NCBI GenBank assembly: GCA_017510785.1
Contig: JAFWMH010000001.1
Span: 1 to 64,000, forward strand
Length of the DNA stretch: 64,000 nucleotides
Direction: 5' to 3'
Source of the DNA: Atopobiaceae bacterium
Lineage (GTDB): Bacteria > Actinomycetota > Coriobacteriia > Coriobacteriales > Atopobiaceae
A program made the position numbers and the translations under genes. This document shows, piece by piece, positions 1-8,005 of the stretch; the stretch's first letter is position 1, and every line of letters begins with the position of its first letter. The notes beneath the pieces were generated by a model. The model was given only the letters and a program-made list of their open reading frames with translations. It did not search any database and was not told the DNA's origin.

Positions 1-396
1 ATCCGGGCAAAGCGAATTCCTGTCGAACGGTAGGACGTCGATGATGATGTGCCGTTCATCCACCAGATGATTCAAAGGCCTAGTCACTGCATTGTGCTCA
101 AATGGAGTAATGTACACATATTCGCCATTCTGAAGCCCAAGTCCCAGAAGGATGCGATTCAGCGCATCGGTCGCAGACGAAGTGAATACGATCTCCTTAG
201 CTGGGCATTCGTAAAGACCCTTCAAGTTGTCCTTCGCTTGACGAGCTATCGCTCCGGCCGCTACGGCAAGAGCATTGCCGCCTCGACCAATGTTGCCCCC
301 ACTGCCACGATAGAACGAATCCGCAAACTCGTAGACACACTCGGGCTTAGGGAATGTCGTTGCCGCATTGTCGAAGTACGCTACACGCCCGCTCAT
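1..396 (-). CDS. sspA: Cysteine desulfurase / class V aminotransferase, SspA-like (partial, cut by window edge)
   Basis: The 132 visible codons form the N-terminus of a PLP-dependent class V aminotransferase. Residues 7-15 read YFDNAATTF, the family's signature opening, and later segments (GGNIGRGGNA, IVFTSSATDALN, ITPFEHNAV) match the cysteine desulfurase fold. In phosphorothioation systems this enzyme takes sulfur from cysteine and passes it to the ATP-pyrophosphatase partner. The ATG overlaps the stop of the upstream ATPase gene (TGATG), so the two are translationally coupled. The catalytic lysine and cysteine lie beyond position 1 and cannot be checked. It could be DndA/IscS-like in sequence; the SspA name rests on the neighbouring DUF4007 and ATPase genes. 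Confidence 0.75.
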   Translation of the reverse strand, partial: MSGRVAYFDNAATTFPKPECVYEFADSFYRGSGGNIGRGGNALAVAAGAIARQAKDNLKGLYECPAKEIVFTSSATDALNRILLGLGLQNGEYVYITPFEHNAVTRPLNHLVDERHIIIDVLPFDRNSLCPD

Positions 397-3300
397 CAGC
401 ACAACCCCTCAAGCACCTCAAACACAATCTGCCTCTTCTCTTCGGGCCTCAACGCACCACCCATCTCAGACAGACACGCCAAAATGCTGTTCTTGAGCAG
501 CCTTGAACGACCACCGCACTCAACGGCCTCGAATGTCTTCTGTCGCGTTGTCCCGTCCTCACCGACGAACACAAGGCTGATCGTACGCTCACCAGCATTT
601 GTGTCATCTCGGTCGCCTATGCCCTCGACCTCGGACTTCATGCCGCTCATAATGCGCAGGAAATCATCGAACCTGGCATCGTTCCAGTCGTCAATGCGCA
701 ACGAAGTTGCCGCTTTCGCCAATCTGTTTACCGTCACCCTATCGTCACCGTTCGCTGCCCTCAGCACATTCAAGACCTGATTGTTTACTCCAGAGAATAC
801 GTGCGTCAGCGTTGCGGGATTCGCATCCACCCAGTCGCGCAAAACGGATCCGAGGGTCGCGTCTGCATGCGCATCCGAATCAAACATGGCGATCAGCTCC
901 GCGGCAAGTCTATCGGTAGTTCTTGTGAGGTAGCCGTCGCACGCCTCCTTCTCTGCGGCAATCGCAGCCACGAGCTCAGATGATCCCACGGAAGCGCGGA
1001 ACACCTTAGGCAACTCCTCGAAAAGGAACGAGTTCGAATCCGATTCCATCCGGCGAATGGTCCGGAAGAATGCCGTACGACCCTTTGGAATCGGCACCTT
1101 CTTCTCACCAGCCGTATGGTCGAAGCGACTGTTTCGGGTCACCTGTGGCAAACTTACATACCACTGGCGTACGGCATCGGCCACATCGTTCCTGCTTGCA
1201 ACGCTCGTGTTGCATTCAAACAGCCTGGCGAGATCACGTAAGTACTCGCCCATCTCGGGCGTCCAGTGAAGGCGCGTCAGGGCATACATGTCAGGGTGTT
1301 TCGACATGTCATCAAGAATCACCTCGTTGAAGGGCCGTTCAATGCCATCTCGGGTGATTCTTATCTCGTCACGATACTCTCGCATCACATAGGCGAGATA
1401 CAGGGGTATCGGACCCTCGCGAAGGCCGACCTTTAGATCTGGACCCTTTAGCTCGTCGTAAAGCACCTTGAACGGAGTCTCGTGAGCATGCTCCACAAAG
1501 TTTCGTATGGCGTCGAGGACCTTAGTTATCCCTGGTTTGCGTTTAGCAACTGGCAGTTCAATCGCATTCACCAAATCAAGAATTCCAGTCTTCTCAAATG
1601 CGCTGCGCGCCATCGATGTTTCTTGACCATTGCCCACGAAACCAAAATTGCGGGGCAAATTCGACGCACAGAGGGCTTTGAGGATTTTCGTCCTGCTACT
1701 AAATGCGGCACCCGTAAGCTCGTTCTTGTTTAAGGCCTCGCTCGTGATGCGCGGCGTATCACAGTAGGCTTCGTCACAGAGTATCGAGAGCGCTTCGGAT
1801 AGCCTCCTCTTGCGAGTGATGCCTTTCTCCTGCGAAGCGCCTATGTAGTAGAGCGAACGACCGAGTTCAGGTCGAAAGTAGCCTGCAACAAAGTCATCGA
1901 TGATTTCCTCATAGTCCTCGACAACGATCTCATACTCTTCCGCAAGAACCACATCCGCTTCGGCCTCGGCCTTTAGCTGACGTGCTGCCTCGAGACGGAA
2001 TGCAGCATCCGCGACGTCGACATACCTTCGGGGAAACACAATGACGGTCATCAGTTTTGCCGACAGAGAGTCCTTAGCCATCTCTTTCATTGACTCTAGC
2101 TCGTCAGGAGTCTCTGCACATATGGCCACGACCTCGCCGTCGCCACTCGTATCTGTGAGAATGCGCTCCCCCCTCTTCCAGCCATTCGTCGACGCCTGGC
2201 TCGCAAAGCCACAATCAAAATATCTGACGATGGCTCGCTCCTCGTTGTAGCGCGAGGGATACAGCGCCTTGCCCCTCATTATCTTGTTAAGCAAGTCGGT
2301 AAAAGTAGTAGCGTTGCGCAGCTTTGCCGCCCTATCCGACACCTCGTTGTCAATGTGTACGCCAGACGTCTCCTTGAGCTTGAGATACGCATTGCTGCGC
2401 TTCAGATACACGACGGAGTCGTTTGCCACCAAATTGTCGAGCGCATCGTTGACCTCAAAGGACTCGTACCCGCAGTCGGTATAGATGTCGATAATGGTCT
2501 GCCGTGTCGGTGCCACTCGGTCGTACTGTGCAACGATATCGATTGCCGCAATGGTCATTATGATGCGACGTTCAAGGCTGGCATTGTCAACCTTGCTCAT
2601 GGAGGCACGCGCAAGCTCGTACGTACGATGCAGCGGGCTCGCATAGAATTCCTTGCGAAGGAGCGGCTCAAAGTAGGCGTACACGTAGTCAGGTGCGACA
2701 AACGCGTCTTTGGCTTTAAGTGCGTCGCAAAGAGTATTCTCTTCGTCAGAACAGATGAAGGTAAAGAGTGTTCTCTCGTTTTGCGCAATCTTTTCCGACA
2801 TGCGAGCAAGCAAGTAAGTCGTCAATGGGTGCAGCGGAAAGCATCCATACGTAATCATACTTATAACATCGTTATCGAAAAGTCCTTGTCCCACGTATCT
2901 AAGACCGACGTCATCCAGCCTGCGTTTGTTCTCCCCGCCCCTCTCGGCAAGCCATTGCTTCCAGAGATCATCGTTCTTGACAATGGCGCTACTGAGCAGC
3001 CTGTAATACTGGTTGGCGTCATCGGCCATCTCTATCTCGCGAAAACGCCCGGAAACGCCCAACCAGCCGTCAACCTTTTCCTTGGGCAAGTTCGAGTCAA
3101 TGTAATTTGACAGGCTCTTGTGGCTGATGAGTAGCAGGTGCAACTGTCTGTCAATACCGCTACGATTGCAGGCCTCGGCGAAGTCCTGCAAAAGCTTCGT
3201 ATCCTCGAATGTTGCCCTGTCGAGCGAGGTTTCAAGGTACTTGCTAAACTCATCGTAGACGACGTAAATGCCATCGATGTCATGCCGCTCAAGCCCCTTC

Positions 3301-3986
3301 AGGACACGCTCATACACGTCGATGACCTCAGCACCATCAAGCGCATCGAAAGTGCCTCCAGAGGTAAGATCCGGATAGGCACTTGCAAAGAGTTCATATG
3401 CCGCAGTATCCATGCTACGAAGACGGGACACGATGGAGGCGGAACTGTTTCCTGTAAGCTCTTCGAAACGCTTGAGCGTGTCTGGGTAGTCGTCTTTCCA
3501 GCGCTTGAGGACATTGATTGCGCCGTCGTAGTTGGTGGACGGCATAAGGTCATCGAGCCCAGCAAATCGCAACGCGTTGCGCAACGCATGCAGTAGTGAG
3601 TGCCGCAAATCAGAGGTGCTCCCGGACACCACGACGGGAAGAAGACGCTTGCCCTCGCTTACGAACTGCTCGAATGTCTCGCCGAAACCTAAGCCGCGCT
3701 CCTTGTATGCTTCAAGAATTCGACTGAAGCTGCTTGCATCCTTGACCCACATCGCAGTCAGCGCCGCAAGTACGACATGCGACTTTCCCTTACCATAGGC
3801 ACCGACAAGAAGCTTCGCACGCTGATTGGACGAGACGATAATGTCGCGAATTATCTCCTCAAGGTAGCGACAAACCGAATCTGTAGGGATGAGACTTTCA
3901 ATCTTCGCCTTTGAGCCGAAGTCAAACTCTATGTTTATCGATGTCTGGAAGTCCTTGTTCGGGACAATCATATCTCGGAGATTCAT
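396..3986 (-). CDS. sspC: Large P-loop ATPase, SspC-like component of DNA phosphorothioation system
   Basis: This is a 1196-residue protein with a Walker A motif near residues 62-69 (GAYGKGKS) and a Walker B-like segment (IYVVYDEFSKYLE) around residue 255. It resembles the large ATPase (SspC) that works with DUF4007 protein SspB and PAPS-reductase-like SspD in single-strand phosphorothioation. I chose the ATG at 3986 because a strong Shine-Dalgarno (AGGAGGTGG) sits four to six bases upstream, overlapping the stop of the preceding gene. An upstream in-frame start at 4025 would overlap that gene and lacks this signal. The gene ends in a 1-base overlap with the desulfurase start. Function is inferred from operon context more than from the protein itself. 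Confidence 0.7.
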   Translation of the reverse strand: MNLRDMIVPNKDFQTSINIEFDFGSKAKIESLIPTDSVCRYLEEIIRDIIVSSNQRAKLLVGAYGKGKSHVVLAALTAMWVKDASSFSRILEAYKERGLGFGETFEQFVSEGKRLLPVVVSGSTSDLRHSLLHALRNALRFAGLDDLMPSTNYDGAINVLKRWKDDYPDTLKRFEELTGNSSASIVSRLRSMDTAAYELFASAYPDLTSGGTFDALDGAEVIDVYERVLKGLERHDIDGIYVVYDEFSKYLETSLDRATFEDTKLLQDFAEACNRSGIDRQLHLLLISHKSLSNYIDSNLPKEKVDGWLGVSGRFREIEMADDANQYYRLLSSAIVKNDDLWKQWLAERGGENKRRLDDVGLRYVGQGLFDNDVISMITYGCFPLHPLTTYLLARMSEKIAQNERTLFTFICSDEENTLCDALKAKDAFVAPDYVYAYFEPLLRKEFYASPLHRTYELARASMSKVDNASLERRIIMTIAAIDIVAQYDRVAPTRQTIIDIYTDCGYESFEVNDALDNLVANDSVVYLKRSNAYLKLKETSGVHIDNEVSDRAAKLRNATTFTDLLNKIMRGKALYPSRYNEERAIVRYFDCGFASQASTNGWKRGERILTDTSGDGEVVAICAETPDELESMKEMAKDSLSAKLMTVIVFPRRYVDVADAAFRLEAARQLKAEAEADVVLAEEYEIVVEDYEEIIDDFVAGYFRPELGRSLYYIGASQEKGITRKRRLSEALSILCDEAYCDTPRITSEALNKNELTGAAFSSRTKILKALCASNLPRNFGFVGNGQETSMARSAFEKTGILDLVNAIELPVAKRKPGITKVLDAIRNFVEHAHETPFKVLYDELKGPDLKVGLREGPIPLYLAYVMREYRDEIRITRDGIERPFNEVILDDMSKHPDMYALTRLHWTPEMGEYLRDLARLFECNTSVASRNDVADAVRQWYVSLPQVTRNSRFDHTAGEKKVPIPKGRTAFFRTIRRMESDSNSFLFEELPKVFRASVGSSELVAAIAAEKEACDGYLTRTTDRLAAELIAMFDSDAHADATLGSVLRDWVDANPATLTHVFSGVNNQVLNVLRAANGDDRVTVNRLAKAATSLRIDDWNDARFDDFLRIMSGMKSEVEGIGDRDDTNAGERTISLVFVGEDGTTRQKTFEAVECGGRSRLLKNSILACLSEMGGALRPEEKRQIVFEVLEGLC

Positions 3987-3997
3987 GCGCCCACCTC

Positions 3998-4921
3998 CTA
4001 GCCAATCCAGTCGTAGTACTCGCATAGGCAGTCCTCTTTAGTCATGCGAGGATCGGCAAGACGCACGACATCGAGACCAGCGGTACGGTTGATTCGCAGC
4101 TTCTCGTCGCTTTCTAACTCATAGAGCTTGGTCAGGAGGGCAACGGAATCGAGGTTGTAAATCCGCCCTGGCCCGTACGCGGCATTGAGAAGTGCTTCAA
4201 GCTTGATTTCCCTCTCGGGGTTTGATTCAGTCTTTTTCAATTGATTCTCTGTTGGGCAAGTCGGGTATAGCACCAGCAAGCTTGGCAGCATTCCGAGGTT
4301 CGCGGGCTTCTTTCGGTATGTTTTTGCAGCACGGCTCTCGACGTCCATGAGCCCAAGTTCGCTCAGCGGACAGTCGATAATGCTCTCGGGCGAATGCCTC
4401 TTATTGCTTGTACGCTCACGCGGTATGTATGTATTTATAATGCAGCTAAAATCCGACTCAAGTGAAGTCAGCGCCACCTTCGGCTTGTCGTTATGAAGAA
4501 AGATGTAACGCTCCAACGCATGCGTAAAGGCGTCCTTATCAAATGCGCCAGCAGCATGGAATTCGTTGAAGAAGAAGTACCAAGCGGACGCCATTGTCAT
4601 GGCAGAAGCGATGTTGCAGTGTATCGCCCAAAGGGTGCCGATTTCCTCGATATAGGGATCCCTCTCGAGTATTATTTGGCCTAGACGCTCGATGACATGA
4701 TCCTTGCTTCTCTTCCTAATCAGGCCAGCAGCCTCGAGCCAATACCTCATCGATACAACCTGATTTGCTCCGAGCCCCAGTTCGTCCATGGCATTCTTGC
4801 TGTTGCTCGGCATCAAGATCGCCTGGTTATCGGATACGGCCCTCAAGCCCTTGCCAAGCCAGCCCTTTCGAAAGGCAAAGGTCTGATGCGCCTTGAACTT
4901 CATCTTGAGCTTTTCTTCCAT
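3998..4921 (-). CDS. sspB: DUF4007 family protein, SspB-like
   Basis: The 307-residue protein opens with FKAHQTFAFRKGWLGKGL, the typical start of DUF4007 proteins, in which a 'target/gain-of-function' winged-helix region is followed by a helical part (IERLGQIILERDPYIEEIGTLW). In described Ssp systems the DUF4007 member is SspB, a nickase required for single-strand phosphorothioation; I rely on memory for that assignment. Only 3 bases separate it from the upstream sspD-like stop and 11 bases from the sspC-like start, so it belongs to the same transcript. No nuclease motif is obvious by eye. Confidence 0.72.
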   Translation of the reverse strand: MEEKLKMKFKAHQTFAFRKGWLGKGLRAVSDNQAILMPSNSKNAMDELGLGANQVVSMRYWLEAAGLIRKRSKDHVIERLGQIILERDPYIEEIGTLWAIHCNIASAMTMASAWYFFFNEFHAAGAFDKDAFTHALERYIFLHNDKPKVALTSLESDFSCIINTYIPRERTSNKRHSPESIIDCPLSELGLMDVESRAAKTYRKKPANLGMLPSLLVLYPTCPTENQLKKTESNPEREIKLEALLNAAYGPGRIYNLDSVALLTKLYELESDEKLRINRTAGLDVVRLADPRMTKEDCLCEYYDWIG

Positions 4922-4924
4922 AGC

Positions 4925-6640
4925 TCATTCGCCCTTCGTCTTGAGATATTTGCGCATCAGGCACCCGCCTTCGAGGTACTTGTCCGTGACGCACTGCTTG
5001 CAATGGACGCACTTGGCCGGGTTGATGCGGTATCCATCCCCCGTAATCGATATCGCGCCAAATCGGCACAGCGATTCGCATTTGAGGCACTGCCGACAAG
5101 CGTTATATTTGACCACCTGATATCTCGCCTGCCTCAGAAGTACCTCGGCATCACGGCTGCGCAAGATGCGGATCTTAGCCGCATACTCGTATCCAGGCTG
5201 TGTGAATGGCATCACCGCGATTATGGGCTCGTTCGTACGCGGGTCGACAAATACGTGCTCGTCAAGTAGCTTACGCCCCAAGCCAGGGGCATAGTTTCCG
5301 ATAGGCGTCATGAGGCCAACGAACTCGCTCGTGAAAGGACGCTCAAGCGAAAAGATCATCGCGTTATCTTCGGTGGCACAGTGGCTCGCGTCAACGAGAA
5401 TCGACTTCGCCGCCGCGACGCCATTGCCTCCCTGACGCGCCTTCCACTTTCCGGTATCGACGTATACTTCTGGATCGGGCTTCCCAATCCGACGGGCAAA
5501 GTCCACCAGAAAGGCGTGCCACTTCTTCGACTCCTCAGGCATGTAGACCGCCGACAAGAACTGAGCCCGGGGATTGTTGTTTGGACAGCACCAGCATCCC
5601 ACGCGCTCGTAGCCAAGGCGGTACGCATCGTTAAAGTCGAGATCTTCGGAAAGGATGTAGAGCCAGACATCGATATCGTTCCAATGAAAGATGGGGGATG
5701 CGACTTTTTGACGCTGTATCTTTACCGACTCGGCGCTGTCCTCTATTCGGTTGTACTTACTGCGCGCAACCGATTCGCCCTTGCGCACCCCATAAAACGT
5801 CAAGATTGGCTGGTCGCCGAAGAAGCCCTTGAATGCGCGGGATATGGGGCCGGTCTTGAACATCGAGCAGCACCATCGCATGAGACGCGCTGGCGGTCCA
5901 ATCTCGTTCGCCACCTCATAGAAATCCTGCTCGTAGTTCCTCGCTGTCTTGAAGATAGCGAGCGGGTGGTTTGCTCTGAACCGTTCCACGTACTCGATTG
6001 TACTCGGAAACTCAAGCGTAGTGTCTCCAAAGATATGCACGAGGTAAGGGTTACTCAAGGCGCGCACTGCGAGGTCGGCCGTGACCGTTGAGTCTTTTCC
6101 GCCCGAGAACGATACCACTAGGTTTTCTTCCTCGTACCCCCTTGCTGCGTCAACGATGAAATCGCACGCCTCTCGCACAAGCTCTGCCTTATGAGCCTGG
6201 TTCGTCTTGGCAAATGTCTCGATGTTGCGGCGAAAGAAGGTGTCGTCGTTGTTCGCGGAGTAGCAATCAAGCTGCTCGCGTATTCTCGCTGGGTCGAGCG
6301 AAAGAATCTCGGCGACGGTAACGCCGTGCGGCTTCCCGTTCACGTAATACTTGCTGCCAACGGCCCACACCGAGTCGTGCATATACGCATACGGCTCTGC
6401 TGCCACTATCTCAAAGAGTAGTCTCTCCTCGGGAAACACGGGTCGCAAATCGACGCAGAGGTATTTGGCCTCGCCACCACAATTCGGGCAAGTTGTCCTG
6501 TTGCCCTCGGGCACGCGAATGATGGGGATATTGCACGATTCGCACCAATATACAACGTGGGGAGCCTCCTCAAGAGTCTCCCTACCACACTCAGGACAGT
6601 TTTTGCTATCCGTATATCGGTTACACTTCGTGCAGTACAC
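4925..6640 (-). CDS. sspD: PAPS-reductase-family ATP pyrophosphatase with zinc ribbon and 4Fe-4S cluster, SspD/DndC-like
   Basis: This 571-residue protein is the sulfur-activating enzyme of the operon. The N-terminus carries zinc-ribbon pairs (CTKC, CPEC, CESC, CPNC within residues 3-54). The PP-loop SGGKDS at about residues 179-184 binds and activates with ATP, and CWCCPNNNP is a metal- or cluster-binding cysteine patch. The C-terminus has a ferredoxin-type set (CRQCLKCESLC and CVHCKQC). The start is GTG at 6640, preceded by GGGAGGA. It is the first gene of the four-gene minus-strand operon. Homologues include DndC and PAPS reductase; adjacency to the DUF4007 and ATPase genes favours SspD. 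Confidence 0.75.
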   Translation of the reverse strand: MYCTKCNRYTDSKNCPECGRETLEEAPHVVYWCESCNIPIIRVPEGNRTTCPNCGGEAKYLCVDLRPVFPEERLLFEIVAAEPYAYMHDSVWAVGSKYYVNGKPHGVTVAEILSLDPARIREQLDCYSANNDDTFFRRNIETFAKTNQAHKAELVREACDFIVDAARGYEEENLVVSFSGGKDSTVTADLAVRALSNPYLVHIFGDTTLEFPSTIEYVERFRANHPLAIFKTARNYEQDFYEVANEIGPPARLMRWCCSMFKTGPISRAFKGFFGDQPILTFYGVRKGESVARSKYNRIEDSAESVKIQRQKVASPIFHWNDIDVWLYILSEDLDFNDAYRLGYERVGCWCCPNNNPRAQFLSAVYMPEESKKWHAFLVDFARRIGKPDPEVYVDTGKWKARQGGNGVAAAKSILVDASHCATEDNAMIFSLERPFTSEFVGLMTPIGNYAPGLGRKLLDEHVFVDPRTNEPIIAVMPFTQPGYEYAAKIRILRSRDAEVLLRQARYQVVKYNACRQCLKCESLCRFGAISITGDGYRINPAKCVHCKQCVTDKYLEGGCLMRKYLKTKGE

Positions 6641-6688
6641 GTTCCTCCCTGCTCGTGCTCAGGTCTTGGTATCGGATTCCAAGGGCTT

Positions 6689-6745
6689 ATCATAGCAGAT
6701 TAATGAATGATTGTGCGCTCTTTTACATATATTATAGATAGCTCT
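6689..6745 (-). promoter_or_regulatory. Possible promoter region of the ssp operon
   Basis: The 328-base gap between the DUF2971 gene and the sspD-like start contains no gene. Reading on the minus strand there is an AT-rich patch with a perfect TATAAT (near 6731) and a second TATGAT (6689-6694). Neither has a convincing -35 box at 17 bases, so the exact promoter is uncertain. Confidence 0.3.
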
Positions 6746-6968
6746 TGATATCCTCCCTTCAAGAACGTCGACGGAAGCGAATCTTCGCTAGTATCTTAGT
6801 CTCATGCATTATTCGCATGCGCGGTAGGCATACCACTGAAAAACGCAATCCACTCCGCCGTCTCGCACCTCAATGCCACGGCGAAGGAGCTACCGTACCA
6901 TGGAAGACCAATACCAATCCGATGCGCATATATATATCTCTGTAGTTGACTACCCTTCGTTCTCTGTC

Positions 6969-7751
6969 TTACCACACATTCAAATCGTCGATGCCTTGTT
7001 CCATACAATAGTCCGCAACTTGCTTCCTAAGTTCAATTCCGGCACGACCGAGCTCGAGGCCAAAAGGAATGACTCTCACACGTTGTATCCAGTTAGCAAC
7101 ATATGTCGAATAGACAGGAATACCGCGAGATTTGCACACCCCACGTATGAAATTCACTGTAGGTACCGAGCAGTTCTCCCCAAGGATCACAGCCGTAGGA
7201 TTGCCCACACCAACGCTAACGTACCCTTCGGCGTCAACTTCTCCTTCGCTAAAAAGTCCCCTCCACTCCTGCTCGTAAGCCCAGTCAACGTGCTTTGTCG
7301 TCAAAGCACCCCTGCTGATATCTTCGGAATCGTAAACCGTACATGCAGAATCACCGAGAATCTGAATGGGACGCGCTGCATAACGAACAGGTACTACCTC
7401 AAACGGGAAGCTTGCAGTATTGAACCGAATGCACGCCCCTGTATACCCCCCACCATAGTGTGCCCACATCTGAGGGCTTGACGCTAACTCGGTAAGGGAA
7501 AGCACCCGATATTCGCTAGCCTTGTTCAAGCCTTTACCTTGACGTTCCATGGCAACATGAATCGAACAGCCCGCGTAGCTTCCTGTGTGCACTACACCAA
7601 AACCTTCCATCGGGTCGTTCAGCTGTTTTGGCGTAGGAATATATATTTTATTGTGCACGATTACATCAAGCACACTTGACAGGTCGTCAGAACTAGATAG
7701 CGGCTTGTACTTGAACAGATACTGCGGAGCTACTTGTTTCACAAGACTCAC
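6969..7751 (-). CDS. DUF2971 family protein
   Basis: The 260-residue protein begins with the DUF2971 pattern (QYLFKYKPL, then YIPTPKQLNDPMEGF) and has the conserved middle segment LSLTELASSPQMWAHYGGGYTG. The biochemical role of the family is not known to me; members are common in defence islands. The start is GTG at 7751 close to a GAGAGGAA ribosome site; GTG at 7742 is a possible alternative. It lies on the same strand as the ssp operon, 328 bases upstream of it. Its 5' end abuts the broken 5' end of the helicase gene on the other strand, which suggests both entered with one inserted block. Confidence 0.8.
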   Translation of the reverse strand: MSLVKQVAPQYLFKYKPLSSSDDLSSVLDVIVHNKIYIPTPKQLNDPMEGFGVVHTGSYAGCSIHVAMERQGKGLNKASEYRVLSLTELASSPQMWAHYGGGYTGACIRFNTASFPFEVVPVRYAARPIQILGDSACTVYDSEDISRGALTTKHVDWAYEQEWRGLFSEGEVDAEGYVSVGVGNPTAVILGENCSVPTVNFIRGVCKSRGIPVYSTYVANWIQRVRVIPFGLELGRAGIELRKQVADYCMEQGIDDLNVW

Positions 7752-7762
7752 TTCCTCTCACA

Positions 7763-8005
7763 AACGCCGATGAGATTCCAGTTCACATTATACAGTACAA
7801 CCGAAACGACGGTATCTGCGACCCGCCGACCGATGGCAGGGCTTTCGACTACTCACTTTTCACCAGCAAGCAAAACTCTTGTCAACGTCTCGGCATAAAA
7901 CTCTTTCGTTTCTCTACCGAGGACATCCGCTTCGCCGGACGGTTCGAGGACGACATCCGCTCCTTCTTTGGCCCCACTACCAGCGACTTCACCGATACGG
8001 GCATC
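7763..8005 (+). pseudogene. Start-less 5' portion of the helicase reading frame
   Basis: The helicase frame stays open upstream of its GTG to about 7715 (stop at 7712-7714). It reads as plausible protein (IIQYNRNDGICDPPTDG, then FTSKQNSCQRLGIKLFRF) without any ATG or GTG. This looks like authentic N-terminal coding sequence whose start has been removed. The break falls just beyond the start of the oppositely oriented DUF2971 gene. I infer a 5' truncation of a longer helicase. Confidence 0.55.
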
